Shown here piece by piece: positions 16,629 through 25,588 of a stretch of 64,000 nt of DNA (within the stretch, counting starts at the first letter, position 1; every line of letters starts with the position of its first letter). Below the pieces are notes generated by a model. The model saw only the letters and a program-made list of their open reading frames with translations, searched no databases and was not told the origin of the DNA. Made by a program: the position numbers and the translations under genes. The DNA is from Litoribacter ruber (GTDB lineage: Bacteria > Bacteroidota > Bacteroidia > Cytophagales > Cyclobacteriaceae): contig NZ_JAHBGI010000006.1 in the NCBI RefSeq assembly GCF_018500185.1, positions 138,589 to 202,588 of the forward strand, given 5' to 3'.

Positions 16629-16738
16629 AATGCTATACAAGTTGGTAGTCTTAATTTAATCAAATTCTTTATCCTAATGTTTAAATTAATTTGACCTCCC
16701 CATGAGAATCAGTATTTTTGCAAAAATCAAAATCAAAT

Positions 16739-17173
16739 ATGAGAACAGGAGAAATACATACCGCCAAAGGAGTCATGAAGGTTTCCTTCTACGACGAAGA
16801 CGCCCCAAAGACCGTTGATAACTTTGTAAAACTATCCAAAGAGGGTTTCTATGACGGACTTACTTTTCACCGAGTAATCCCTAATTTCGTAATCCAGGGA
16901 GGTTGCCCTAATGGAACGGGTGCCGGTGGCCCAGGATATACCATAGACTGCGAACTTAACGGCGATAACCAACACCACGAAAAAGGCGTGCTAAGCATGG
17001 CTCATGCAGGAAGAAACACAGGCGGAAGCCAATTCTTCATTTGCCATAATAGAGATAATACTCGCCATTTGGATAGAAACCACACTTGCTTTGGAAAAGT
17101 AACTGAAGGTTTGGACATTATCGACCAAATCAAAGCTGGTGATAAAATCGAGAAAATTGTTATCAACGACTAA
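16739..17173 (+). CDS. Peptidyl-prolyl cis-trans isomerase, cyclophilin type
   Basis: Catalyses proline isomerisation during protein folding. It has 144 residues from the ATG at 16739, with no signal peptide, so it is cytoplasmic (PpiB-like). The active-site region FHRVIPNFVIQGG carries the catalytic Arg. MAHAGRNTGGSQFFI and NHTCFGKVTEGLDIID complete the cyclophilin signature. An upstream TTG start at 16718 has been rejected because the added residues do not fit the family N-terminus. Confidence 0.95.
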   Translation: MRTGEIHTAKGVMKVSFYDEDAPKTVDNFVKLSKEGFYDGLTFHRVIPNFVIQGGCPNGTGAGGPGYTIDCELNGDNQHHEKGVLSMAHAGRNTGGSQFFICHNRDNTRHLDRNHTCFGKVTEGLDIIDQIKAGDKIEKIVIND

Positions 17174-17190
17174 TCAAAAGTAAAACTATT

Positions 17191-17225
17191 AAAAAAGCCA
17201 TGGAGTTAATTCCATGGCTTTTTTT
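17191..17225. terminator. Bidirectional terminator (cyclophilin / nucleoside transporter)
   Basis: A 14-bp perfect stem AAAAAAGCCATGGA / TCCATGGCTTTTTT with a 6-nt loop between convergent genes. Confidence 0.85.
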
Positions 17226-17240
17226 AATGTCTTTATCTTA

Positions 17241-18527
17241 TCAGCTAAACAATGCCCCAGCAATGGTCGCAGTCATCAAGCAGGCCAATGTGGCTGCCAA
17301 CAATGCCCTCATCCCCAATTTTGAAAGGTTACCCTGCTGGTTGGGCGCAATTGATCCGATACCACCTACTTGGATGGCAATGGAGCTAAAATTAGAGAAC
17401 CCACAGAGGGCGTAGGTAGCAATTACCACTGACTTGGCAGAAAGCGTACCTGCCTGCTTCATATCAGCAAGACCTAAATAGGCTACAAACTCATTGATTA
17501 CGGTTTTTTGTCCCAACAAAGAGCCCACCTGAAGAGAATCGGACCATTCTACTCCAATAATAAAGGCAAAAATCCTAAATACTTGTCCCAGAATATATTC
17601 TAAGGAAAAGCCGCTGAATTGCCCATTGGTGGATGCAACCACAAAAGAATTCAATCCGGTAACTTCCCCAATCAAACCGGTGAGAATGTAGTTTACGGCT
17701 GCAATTACCGCAATAAAGGCCAGAAGCATCCCGGCCACATTCACTGCCAGTCTCAAACCATCAGAGGCCCCTCTAGACATGGCGTCAATCAGATTGACTC
17801 CCATGTTTTCTTGGCTAACTTCTAGTTCATCGTTCAGGTTTTCCCGGTTGGTTTCTGGGATAATGATTTTGGACATAACAATCGCGGCAGGGGCATTCAT
17901 GATACTTGCTCCCAAAAGATAAGCCGCAAACCTGCTTTGTTCCTCCAGACTATCACCTCCCAAGAAGGCCACATATCCTGCCAGCACCCCTCCTGCAATA
18001 GTAGCCATCCCCCCAGTCATCAAACACATGAGCTCAGAACGTGTCATGGTGGGCACAAATGGCCTAACCAGCAATGGGGCTTCCGTTTGCCCGAGAAAGA
18101 TGTTGCCGGCTGCCGACAAGCTCTCCGCTCCAGACAGCCTCATGGTACGCGACATCACCCAGGCGATGGCAAAAACAACCTTTTGCAAAACACCCAAATA
18201 ATAAAGCCCAGCTGAAACGGTGGAAAAGAAAATGATGGTGGGCAGTACCTGAAAGGCAAAAATAAACCCGAAGGAGTTGGTGGCCAAGTCCCCGAATAAA
18301 AATATCGCTCCATCACTGGAGAAGCTTAGAAACTTTACAAAACCACGGCTAACTGCGGAAAATATTTGGGCGACAAAGTCCACTTTGGTGATCAAAAACC
18401 CAAATACACACTGAAGAATTACCCCAATGCCTACCAAGCGCCAATCCACCGATCGCTTATTGGATGAAAAAATCAGCGCAAACGCAAGCAGGGCGACAAT
18501 CCCTATAATACCTCTTATGTAATCCAT
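17241..18527 (-). CDS. Concentrative nucleoside transporter (CNT/NupC family)
   Basis: A sodium- or proton-driven nucleoside importer of the inner membrane, 428 residues. Many hydrophobic segments are present. The CNT landmarks are FGFIFAFQVLPTIIFFSTV, the GQTEAPLLVRPF loop (nucleoside and cation binding), TGGMATIAGGVLAGYV, and the C-terminal ATYALCGFSNFSSIAIQVGG. The gene is single, and the next gene upstream on the same strand is separated by a terminator. Confidence 0.93.
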   Translation of the reverse strand: MDYIRGIIGIVALLAFALIFSSNKRSVDWRLVGIGVILQCVFGFLITKVDFVAQIFSAVSRGFVKFLSFSSDGAIFLFGDLATNSFGFIFAFQVLPTIIFFSTVSAGLYYLGVLQKVVFAIAWVMSRTMRLSGAESLSAAGNIFLGQTEAPLLVRPFVPTMTRSELMCLMTGGMATIAGGVLAGYVAFLGGDSLEEQSRFAAYLLGASIMNAPAAIVMSKIIIPETNRENLNDELEVSQENMGVNLIDAMSRGASDGLRLAVNVAGMLLAFIAVIAAVNYILTGLIGEVTGLNSFVVASTNGQFSGFSLEYILGQVFRIFAFIIGVEWSDSLQVGSLLGQKTVINEFVAYLGLADMKQAGTLSAKSVVIATYALCGFSNFSSIAIQVGGIGSIAPNQQGNLSKLGMRALLAATLACLMTATIAGALFS

Positions 18528-18626
18528 TTATATCTTGACGAATTGCCCCTTGAACAGGACAATACATTATTTTTCAAGGCGGTAAAGATAATGGATTTTG
18601 GCTGGAATTTGTATACAAAAAACAAA

Positions 18627-18647
18627 AGCCTGAATAATCTTCAGGCT
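18627..18647 (-). terminator. Terminator of the etfB-etfA-DUF151 operon
   Basis: On the reverse strand, AGCCTGAA / TTCAGGCT with a 5-nt loop followed by TTTGTTTTTT, about 15 bp past the DUF151 stop. Confidence 0.8.
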
Positions 18648-18661
18648 CTGTTTTCTATTTA

Positions 18662-19267
18662 TCAATTACGTCTGTTTATCTCGTCCCGTATTCGGGCTGC
18701 TCGCTCATAATCCTCACTGTTAATGGCCTTGTCAAGCATCTGATTCAATTTCTCTAAACTGAAATCCTTCAGATTGCCCTCTGAAGAAGTGGCTTTGGCT
18801 GCTGGCTTTGGGGCTTTCTCCCCTCTGGCAGCGCTTTTTTCCTCTTCTTCCTCCTCCGTAAACTCAATGGCAGCTTCAGACATCACCTTCTGCGTGCAAT
18901 AAATCGGGGCGTCAAAACGCACCGCTATGGCAATAGCATCAGAGGGTCTGGCATCAATCTCCACGTTTTTCACCGAACTTTGGCACACGATCTTGGCGTA
19001 AAACACCCCTTCGCGCATGTCAGAGATCAGTATATGGTCAATGGAAAAGTTGAAGTTGGCCGCAAATGATTTAAAAAGATCATGGGTCATAGGCCTATTA
19101 GGAATAATCTTCTCAATCTCTATAGCAATGGCTTGGGCTTCAAACATACCGATCACAATCGGCAGTCGCCTACTCCCATCCTGCTCACCCATCACCAAGG
19201 TAAAAGACCCCGATTGGGAATGATTGGAAGACAATCCTAATATTTCTAATTCTACAGTGTTATCCAC
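18662..19267 (-). CDS. Bifunctional nuclease family protein (DUF151) with C-terminal UVR motif
   Basis: A 201-residue protein. Residues 1-130 form the DUF151 domain (EILGLSSNHSQSGSFTLVM, RRLPIVIGMFEAQAIAIE, ARPSDAIAIAVRFDAPIY). An acidic then Ala/Lys-rich linker follows. Residues 165-200 are a UvrB/UvrC-type helical hairpin (KLNQMLDKAINSEDYERAARIRDEI). DUF151 proteins have been reported to have RNase and DNase activity; their role is unclear. Translation starts at a GTG 6 bp after the etfA stop, the only start that fits the family N-terminus, which implies coupling to etfA. Operon with the electron-transfer flavoprotein is seen; a functional link is not obvious. Confidence 0.88.
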   Translation of the reverse strand: MDNTVELEILGLSSNHSQSGSFTLVMGEQDGSRRLPIVIGMFEAQAIAIEIEKIIPNRPMTHDLFKSFAANFNFSIDHILISDMREGVFYAKIVCQSSVKNVEIDARPSDAIAIAVRFDAPIYCTQKVMSEAAIEFTEEEEEEKSAARGEKAPKPAAKATSSEGNLKDFSLEKLNQMLDKAINSEDYERAARIRDEINRRN

Positions 19268-19273
19268 AGCAAG

Positions 19274-20239
19274 TTATTTTAACGCTTTAACAGCTTCTGT
19301 AAGTTTTGGCAACACCTCAAATGCATCGCCGACAATTCCGTAGTCAGCTGCCTTGAAGAAAGGAGCTTCCGGATCTTTATTTATAACTACAATATACTTG
19401 GAAGAATTGACTCCTGCAAGATGTTGAATGGCTCCCGAGATACCCACAGCCACGTACAAGGTTGGCGCTACTTTCACACCTGTTTGCCCCACGTGCTCAT
19501 GGTGAGGTCTCCATCCAATGTCTGACACCGGCTTGGAACAACCTGTGGCCGCTCCCAACTCCTTGGCTAAATCTTCGATAAGGTTCCAGTTTTCAGGCCC
19601 TTTCATACCCCTTCCTCCAGACACAACGATATCTGCTTCAGGCAAAAGAATATCACCGGTAGCCTGATCTGTAGAAGTAATTTTGGCAGCAAATACAGAT
19701 TCATCAAGGCTCACCTCGAAATTTTCGACAGCGGCATCAGCACCATCCGTTTTCAGATCAATCGCGTTTTTCTTAACAGCCAAGATCTTGTTGTCGGTAG
19801 AAAGCTCAGTTTCAGCGAAAGCTTTTCCTGTATAAATGCTTCTTTTCACTTTGTAGCCTGAACCTGTATCGGGAAGGTCGGTGACGTTAGAGACCAACCC
19901 AGCATTCAGTTTGATCGCCAATCTGGCAGCCACTGCATCCCCAAGGGAACTTTTGGCAAGCACCAAAGTTTTGGCTCCTACTTTTTCAAACGCCTGTGCT
20001 ACGGCAGCGGCATGCGCTTGGATCACGCCAGCGTTAAGTTTTTCGTCGTTAACATGAAGAACTTTGGCAGCGCCTGCCGAACCGGTCTTTCCAAGCTCAC
20101 CTTGATCGATACTACCTAACGCAACCGCCGTTACGTCACCACCTTCTTTATCAGCCAAAGCCTTGGCAAAAGAGATGGCCTCCAATGATGTTTTTTTGAT
20201 GGCTCCGTCAGCCTGTTCTATATAAACTAAAATAGACAT
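19274..20239 (-). CDS. etfA: Electron transfer flavoprotein, alpha subunit
   Basis: With EtfB it accepts electrons from acyl-CoA dehydrogenases and passes them to the respiratory chain. It has 321 residues from the ATG at 20239 (MSILVYIEQ); an upstream TTG is rejected. The FAD-binding C-terminal domain is clear: VVSGGRGMKGPENWNLIEDLA, KPVSDIGWRPHHEHVGQTG, GISGAIQHLAGV and INKDPEAPFFKAADYGIVGD. It lies 29 bp after etfB. The acyl-CoA dehydrogenase at 40.7-41.8 kb is a likely client by pathway. Confidence 0.96.
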   Translation of the reverse strand: MSILVYIEQADGAIKKTSLEAISFAKALADKEGGDVTAVALGSIDQGELGKTGSAGAAKVLHVNDEKLNAGVIQAHAAAVAQAFEKVGAKTLVLAKSSLGDAVAARLAIKLNAGLVSNVTDLPDTGSGYKVKRSIYTGKAFAETELSTDNKILAVKKNAIDLKTDGADAAVENFEVSLDESVFAAKITSTDQATGDILLPEADIVVSGGRGMKGPENWNLIEDLAKELGAATGCSKPVSDIGWRPHHEHVGQTGVKVAPTLYVAVGISGAIQHLAGVNSSKYIVVINKDPEAPFFKAADYGIVGDAFEVLPKLTEAVKALK

Positions 20240-20268
20240 ATTTTTCAATTTTGAATTCAAACAATAAA

Positions 20269-21006
20269 TTAAAGGACCTTGGCTTCGTTTTTCAAAAGCC
20301 TCACCAGCTCTTCCACATTGTCCTTATCGATAAGTTTCACATCACCTTTTGCAGGTGGTAGCTGAAACTCAACCACACTTGTGGCGGTCTCGTCAGATAC
20401 GGCATCCACTACATTCAATGGCTTGGTTCTGGCAGACATGATTCCTCTCATGTTTGGGATTTTCCATTCGGCGATCGGCTCTTGGCATCCGGCAATAAAA
20501 GGAAGGCTGACCTCCAAATATTCCTTACCCCCTTCAATCTCTCTGGCCATTTTAGCAGTGCTGCCTTCAATGTCCAGCTTCATTACCGGCGAAATCGAAG
20601 GCATACCCAATAGCTCTCCCACCATTCCGTGAACCATACCTCCATTGAAGTCAATAGATTCTCTGCCCATAAGGATCAAATCATAACCACCCTCTTTGGC
20701 ATAGTGGGCAATTTGCTTGGCTACAAAAAGTGAATCTTTTGGAAAGGCATTTACCCTAATGGCATCGTCAGCACCAATAGCCAAAGCTTTTCTGATGGTC
20801 GGCTCAGTTTCAGCCTCACCCACATTGAGTACGGTCAAACTTCCTCCTGTCTGTTCTTTCAATTCCACAGCCCTTGCCAATGCATAATCATCGTAAGGAC
20901 CTATAATAAACTGAACACCAGACTTGTCGAATTTGGTGTTGTTATCTGTAAATTGAATTTTGGATGTTGTATCCGGCACGTGAGTGATGCATACAAGAAT
21001 TTTCAT
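20269..21006 (-). CDS. etfB: Electron transfer flavoprotein, beta subunit
   Basis: Partner of EtfA, binding AMP and forming the dehydrogenase-docking surface. It has 245 residues with the start MKILVCITHVPDT, the DDYALARAVELKEQTGG segment and the family signature VSLPFIAGCQEPIAEWKIPNMRGIM...ARTKPL (interrupted here). It is the first gene of the etfB-etfA-DUF151 operon. No consensus promoter was identified in the AT-rich 73 bp up to the divergent TPR gene. Confidence 0.96.
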   Translation of the reverse strand: MKILVCITHVPDTTSKIQFTDNNTKFDKSGVQFIIGPYDDYALARAVELKEQTGGSLTVLNVGEAETEPTIRKALAIGADDAIRVNAFPKDSLFVAKQIAHYAKEGGYDLILMGRESIDFNGGMVHGMVGELLGMPSISPVMKLDIEGSTAKMAREIEGGKEYLEVSLPFIAGCQEPIAEWKIPNMRGIMSARTKPLNVVDAVSDETATSVVEFQLPPAKGDVKLIDKDNVEELVRLLKNEAKVL

Positions 21007-21079
21007 ATATTTTATTATTTTATTTTTCTTTAATTTGTCGTGAATTTAATGAATACAATGTTAATTAAAAAACGTAATC

Positions 21080-21412
21080 ATGAGCAATTTAGGCCGTATT
21101 GAGCAACTACTGGACTTTGCAAAGGAAGAACCTGACAACCCATTCAACTTTTATGCTTTAGCTCTTGAATACCAGAACACCAACACTGAAAAAGGCGTCC
21201 ATTATTTTAATTTGCTGCTTGAGAAGTTTCCGGAGTATCTCCCTACCTACTATCATGCGGGTCTGTTTTTTGAAAAAAAGAATGAGTTGGAAAAAGCAAA
21301 ATCAATATTTGAACAGGGAATCTCCCTGGCAAAGGCTAAAAATGATAACCATGCCCAAAGGGAGCTGCAAAATGCTTACCAAAATTTTCTTTTTGAAAAC
21401 GACCTTGATTAA
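21080..21412 (+). CDS. Small TPR-repeat protein (110 aa)
   Basis: A soluble 110-residue protein made of about two and a half TPR units: NPFNFYALALEYQNTNTEKG, LPTYYHAGLFFEKKNELEKA and KSIFEQGISLAKAKND. There is no signal peptide. Proteins like this usually mediate protein contacts; no partner can be named. It is divergent from etfB, and its stop overlaps the end of the convergent dehydrogenase gene by 4 bp. Confidence 0.8.
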   Translation: MSNLGRIEQLLDFAKEEPDNPFNFYALALEYQNTNTEKGVHYFNLLLEKFPEYLPTYYHAGLFFEKKNELEKAKSIFEQGISLAKAKNDNHAQRELQNAYQNFLFENDLD

Positions 21413-22410
21413 TCCATGCTGATAACAATCTTTCCGATCTGATCCCCGGCTTTCATCCTGTCAAATGCCTCGACAGCTTCTTCTAGCTTATAAACCTTGT
21501 CAATCACAGGCAAAATTTGTTTTTCCTGGACAAAGGCCAACATTTCCTTAAAATCGGCATCACTCCCCATAGTGCTTCCCTGGATGGTCAACTGATTCCA
21601 AAAAACCCTGCGCATATCCAGCTCCTTGGGATTGCCCAACGTGGCCCCATAAAAAACAAGCTTGGCACCTGGATTCATCACTTTGAGCAGTTTGCCCCAA
21701 GTATCCCCTACCGCGCTGTCAATGACCAAGTCAAAGCCACCGGTTTCTTTTTTTGCTTGCTCGGTCCATGCCTCCTCTTTATAATTAAACCCTCCTTTGG
21801 CACCTTGCTTTTTGGCCACCTCTATCTTTTGGTCATGTCCGCTGCTTACATACACTTCTCCACCTGCTGCTATGGCAAACTGAGCTGCATACTGGGCCAC
21901 TCCCCCACCAAAACCAGTAACCAGCACTTTTTGGCCTTTCTCCACTTTTCCATGAAAGAAAACTGCCCGATACGCCGTGAGCCCCCCCAAGGGCAATGCA
22001 CCAGCCTGTTCCCAATTAAAATGCTCTGGCTTTTCATGCAGCCTGTCTGCTTTGACAATGACATATTGGGCAAAAGTCCCATGAGAAGGCATGCCTAAGA
22101 TCTCAAAATCCTTGGATTGGGCTTTTTGGTCTTCCCCCCAGTTCATGGCCGAATTGATAACCACTTCTGTCTCAAGCCACTTGGAGTCAACATTTTTGCC
22201 CACCTTGCTCACCACTCCAGCCCCATCGGAACCCAAAACCACACCATTGCGGATGTTTGGATATCGGCCTTCACGGCACCACTGATCCCGGTGATTTAAG
22301 GCTGCAGCCTTGACCTCAACCAGCACCTCATCATCTTTCAATTCTGGTAATTCTACCTCCCTGACCTCAATTTTGGAGGGATTTTTATCATTTAAGATTA
22401 GTCCTTTCAT
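21409..22410 (-). CDS. Medium-chain dehydrogenase/reductase (quinone oxidoreductase-like)
   Basis: A 333-residue MDR enzyme with a GroES-like N-terminal domain (EVLVEVKAAALNHRDQW, GVVLGSDGAGVVSKVG) and a Rossmann fold (GQKVLVTGFGGGVAQYAAQFA) for NAD(P)H. The structural-zinc cysteine cluster is absent, and the region around LNHRDQWCREGRYP resembles zinc-independent quinone or enal reductases, but one Cys remains near the usual catalytic site. Substrate is unknown. It ends 4 bp into the convergent TPR gene. Confidence 0.85.
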   Translation of the reverse strand: MKGLILNDKNPSKIEVREVELPELKDDEVLVEVKAAALNHRDQWCREGRYPNIRNGVVLGSDGAGVVSKVGKNVDSKWLETEVVINSAMNWGEDQKAQSKDFEILGMPSHGTFAQYVIVKADRLHEKPEHFNWEQAGALPLGGLTAYRAVFFHGKVEKGQKVLVTGFGGGVAQYAAQFAIAAGGEVYVSSGHDQKIEVAKKQGAKGGFNYKEEAWTEQAKKETGGFDLVIDSAVGDTWGKLLKVMNPGAKLVFYGATLGNPKELDMRRVFWNQLTIQGSTMGSDADFKEMLAFVQEKQILPVIDKVYKLEEAVEAFDRMKAGDQIGKIVISMD

Positions 22411-22478
22411 TTAAAAAACTGGATTAAAACCTTTTGCGAATATAACTTTAACCATTAAACCTTAACTAAAAACACAAA

Positions 22479-22506
22479 AAAGAGGCTGCGATACCACAGC
22501 CTCTTT
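22479..22506 (-). terminator. Terminator of the polyamine operon
   Basis: A 10-bp perfect stem AAAGAGGCTG / CAGCCTCTTT with an 8-nt loop. On the reverse strand it runs into TTTTGTGTTTTT, right after the agmatinase-like gene. Confidence 0.85.
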
Positions 22507-22511
22507 AAAGG

Positions 22512-23579
22512 TTATTTAAAACTCAATCTTTTTTGTGACACACCGTAAAGATTGCACATTCTGTACAATACTCTAGCACCCACATTGCCGTCCCATTCAT
22601 CCTCACCTGGCCCCGGTGCCACTTCCACAAGGTCAAAACCGACAATCTCCTTCCCGGCTCTCACTACTTGCTTCATCAGGTACAGCACTTCCTCCAATTC
22701 AAAACCGCCAGCAACTGGCGTTCCTGTGTTTGGACAAAGTTTTGGGTCCAGACCATCAATATCGATGGTGATATAAACTTTATCCGGCAATTCCCGGATG
22801 ATATCATCACAGATTGACCTCCAGTTTTTTCCTTCATACAATGCCTCCTTGATGGATTTGTCATAGAAAGTACTGATTTTCTTATTACTTTGAGCCAATT
22901 CAGCTTCTGCTTCACAATAATCTCTGATCCCAACCTGCACCAATTTGCTGACTTGGGAATATTTTAAAGCATTGTAAGAAATGGAAGCATGGCTGTACTC
23001 AAAGTTTTCATAGGCCACCCTCAAATCAGCATGGGCATCGATCTGGAGAATACCAAAGGAGTCATGCTCCTCAGATAGCGCCTTGATCATGCCAAGCGGG
23101 GTGCTATGATCACCTCCCAGAAGAGCGACCAACTTACCTTGGGACTTGTATTTTTTAACGGTGTCGTAAACCCAGGCATTCATTTCTTCACAGGCTGTAT
23201 TAATTAGGTCTGGAACGGCAGAGAATCTTTCCTGATCCTGCTCAGGTGATCCTTCTTCCAAAAACTTAATATAGTTGGATGACAGGATTCTATAATTGTT
23301 GCTTGAAACTTTAATATGGTCAGGAATCGGAATCATATGGATCCCCATCTTCCAGGCATCATTAATGTCATCTTGGTAGAGATCCAACTGAGGCGAGGCT
23401 GCCAATACCGCTTCCGGACCATCAGCAGTACCTGGGTTGTAGGACACTGTCACCTCCCAAGGCACAGGAACCACGATTAATTCGGCTGTATTTTCATCAA
23501 AAGGCAACCCAAAAAGAGTTCCCCCTTCTCCAACCCCATTAGGATCAAAACTGTCAATTATTTGAGATTTTGCAGACAT
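22512..23579 (-). CDS. speB: Agmatinase/ureohydrolase family protein
   Basis: Predicted hydrolysis of agmatine to putrescine and urea, using two manganese ions. It has 355 residues. The metal motifs are LGGDHSTPLG, LQIDAHADLRVAYENF and ITIDIDGLDPKLCPNTGTP. An N-terminal extension of about 50 residues is longer than in E. coli SpeB. It starts 3 bp after the stop of the speD-speE fusion gene, so the two are one operon, which favours agmatinase over arginase or formiminoglutamase. The substrate is still an inference from this context. Confidence 0.85.
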   Translation of the reverse strand: MSAKSQIIDSFDPNGVGEGGTLFGLPFDENTAELIVVPVPWEVTVSYNPGTADGPEAVLAASPQLDLYQDDINDAWKMGIHMIPIPDHIKVSSNNYRILSSNYIKFLEEGSPEQDQERFSAVPDLINTACEEMNAWVYDTVKKYKSQGKLVALLGGDHSTPLGMIKALSEEHDSFGILQIDAHADLRVAYENFEYSHASISYNALKYSQVSKLVQVGIRDYCEAEAELAQSNKKISTFYDKSIKEALYEGKNWRSICDDIIRELPDKVYITIDIDGLDPKLCPNTGTPVAGGFELEEVLYLMKQVVRAGKEIVGFDLVEVAPGPGEDEWDGNVGARVLYRMCNLYGVSQKRLSFK

Positions 23580-23582
23580 AGA

Positions 23583-24863
23583 CTAGGATTTTGGCTGTAT
23601 CATTTTCTGAACAAAGTTAGGCAGCACAAATGCGGCCTGGTGGATTTCAGGATTGTAGTAATTCAAGTCAAAGGAAGGAAGCAACGCCTGTGCCTTTTCC
23701 TGAACTTGTTTTGGAGAGCAGTCGCCTTTGGCACTGTAAGAGAAAGACCACATACCTGTAGGATAAGTAGGGATGTGTACTAAGTAACAATGTACATTCT
23801 CCTTTCCGAAAATTCCTCTATAGCAATCGTAAATTTCCACAAAGACTTTCTCGTTGAAACGTGGGGACTCTGACTGGGTCACCATGATGCCGTCTTTTTT
23901 AAGAATTCTGTGCACTTGGGTGTAAAATTCAGCGGTGAACAAGCCTTCTCCAGGACCCACTGGGTCAGTACTGTCCACCAACACTATATCGAAAGACTCG
24001 TCAGCAGCTTCATTCACATACTTGATTCCGTCTTCGATCTTAAGGTTCAATTTGGGATGGTCAAAGGATGCTGCGATGCTAGGCAAAAACTCTTTGGAAG
24101 CCTCCACTACTTTTTCGTCGATTTCCACCATCACCACTTCCTCAAGTTGTTCATATTTCAGGATTTCTCTGGCCGTTCCACCATCTCCTCCACCGATAAT
24201 CAATACCCGCTTAGGATCTGGATGCGTTTGCATCGGCACGTGCGAAATCATCTCGTGATACACATACTCATCCTTTTCGGTGGTCATTACCATCCCATCT
24301 AGGGTCAGCATGTTTCCATAAGCAAAGGTTTTGTAAACTTCCACTTTTTGAAACTCAGATTCCTGTTCGTACAATTTACCGTCATGCTTCAAAGACAAAG
24401 CAATGTTGTCGTTTCTTTCGGTAAACCACACGTTTTTGGTTCTCATCGGACCGCCTTCTTCAGAGGATTTTTCATCACGCATCTGGTTGATGTCAAAATC
24501 CTTGTGTGTAAGCAATGCCATCTCTCCTCTTCTTAGCTCGACAGCCGATCCGTGGGCTGCTTCAAAAGCTTTTTTCAAATAGTTATAAGAAACCCATGGG
24601 TTAACTGTTTCCCCGCAGGTAAACAAATCCACGGATGCATATCCAAACTCTGGCCAGGTGTGAATCGCCAAGTGGCTTTCCTGGATCACTACTACCCCCG
24701 ACACTCCATAAGGCGAGAAGTGGTGGAAAGTGGAGTTAATTATTGTGGCGCTTGCCTCCTCGGCCGCCTCTTCCATACTGTTCTGAATATGTACCACATC
24801 ATTGAGAATTTCCGGATTACAGTCGTAAAATTCTACAATGATATGCCGTCCTAATGCGCTCAT
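23583..24863 (-). CDS. S-adenosylmethionine decarboxylase / spermidine synthase fusion
   Basis: One protein of 426 residues carries two successive polyamine enzymes. Residues 1-120 are a bacterial AdoMet decarboxylase: the self-cleavage site is E62-S63 in IQESHLAIHTW, with H68 and C83, the catalytic positions of the T. maritima enzyme. Self-processing at S63 creates the pyruvoyl cofactor. Residues 145-426 are a spermidine-synthase-type aminopropyltransferase (VWFTERNDNIAL, GGGDGGTAREILKYEQLEE, VDSTDPVGPGEGLF). Decarboxylated SAM made by the first half is the donor for the second. Self-cleavage at S63 would leave the synthase on the alpha chain. The operon partner is the agmatinase-like gene. 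Confidence 0.93.
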   Translation of the reverse strand: MSALGRHIIVEFYDCNPEILNDVVHIQNSMEEAAEEASATIINSTFHHFSPYGVSGVVVIQESHLAIHTWPEFGYASVDLFTCGETVNPWVSYNYLKKAFEAAHGSAVELRRGEMALLTHKDFDINQMRDEKSSEEGGPMRTKNVWFTERNDNIALSLKHDGKLYEQESEFQKVEVYKTFAYGNMLTLDGMVMTTEKDEYVYHEMISHVPMQTHPDPKRVLIIGGGDGGTAREILKYEQLEEVVMVEIDEKVVEASKEFLPSIAASFDHPKLNLKIEDGIKYVNEAADESFDIVLVDSTDPVGPGEGLFTAEFYTQVHRILKKDGIMVTQSESPRFNEKVFVEIYDCYRGIFGKENVHCYLVHIPTYPTGMWSFSYSAKGDCSPKQVQEKAQALLPSFDLNYYNPEIHQAAFVLPNFVQKMIQPKS

Positions 24864-24960
24864 AACTGCTATTTTATATTTTTTCTAAAGTTTTAACCTC
24901 GCAAAAAAAATAAAATTTTGCGTCTAATTAAAGAATTATATTCTTTCCTTGGCAAATTAT

Positions 24961-25437
24961 CTATTGGACCACCTCCAATACGGACCCGCAATTACCTGAT
25001 ATATAGGACCATTTTTCAATATGCAGCTCCATTATCACACAGGTGCCCGGCTGCAGGTAATATAAGGGCTGGTCGGTGAGGTAATTGACTAATTCCATCA
25101 GGCCGGGATTGTGCCCCACCAGCATCAGCTTGGATACATCGTCCCCCACGGATTGTACTACCTTGATTAGATTGGACAAGGAACTTTCATAGACACTTTC
25201 CTTTTTAATAATCGATGAAGCCGAAAAATGTTCCTGTATAATTTGAGCGGTCTGGGTCGTCCGGACAGCCGGACTATGGATCAAAAGTTCAGGCTTGGAA
25301 TATTGTACGCTCAGAGATTTTCCCACCCGTTGAATATCCATTTGACCATTTGGAGTAAGATTTCTCTTGAAATCCTCGGAAAAACTTCCCCCATGTTCTG
25401 CTTCTCCGTGTCTTAAAATATAAATTAACTTTGTCAT
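24961..25437 (-). CDS. Histidine phosphatase family protein (SixA-like)
   Basis: A 158-residue branch-2-like phosphoglycerate-mutase-fold protein. The catalytic motif is YILRHGEAEH (H10 becomes phosphorylated). A second conserved His is in MLVGHNPGLMELVNYL near residue 107, and SPAVRTTQTAQII supplies the Arg. SixA in E. coli dephosphorylates phosphohistidine proteins; here the target is unknown. The length matches SixA rather than metabolic phosphatases. The gene is divergent from topA. Confidence 0.88.
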   Translation of the reverse strand: MTKLIYILRHGEAEHGGSFSEDFKRNLTPNGQMDIQRVGKSLSVQYSKPELLIHSPAVRTTQTAQIIQEHFSASSIIKKESVYESSLSNLIKVVQSVGDDVSKLMLVGHNPGLMELVNYLTDQPLYYLQPGTCVIMELHIEKWSYISGNCGSVLEVVQ

Positions 25438-25588
25438 TGGTGTTTAAATAATTCATCTTTGCACATTATAGCAAATAATTGTGCCACAAAAAAGACCAAG
25501 GTCTGGGATTTGGACATGAAAAATATCAGGTCTAATTTTACATTTTTATTGTGGCCTCCCAAAAGACCAGTAATTAAACCATAAACTT

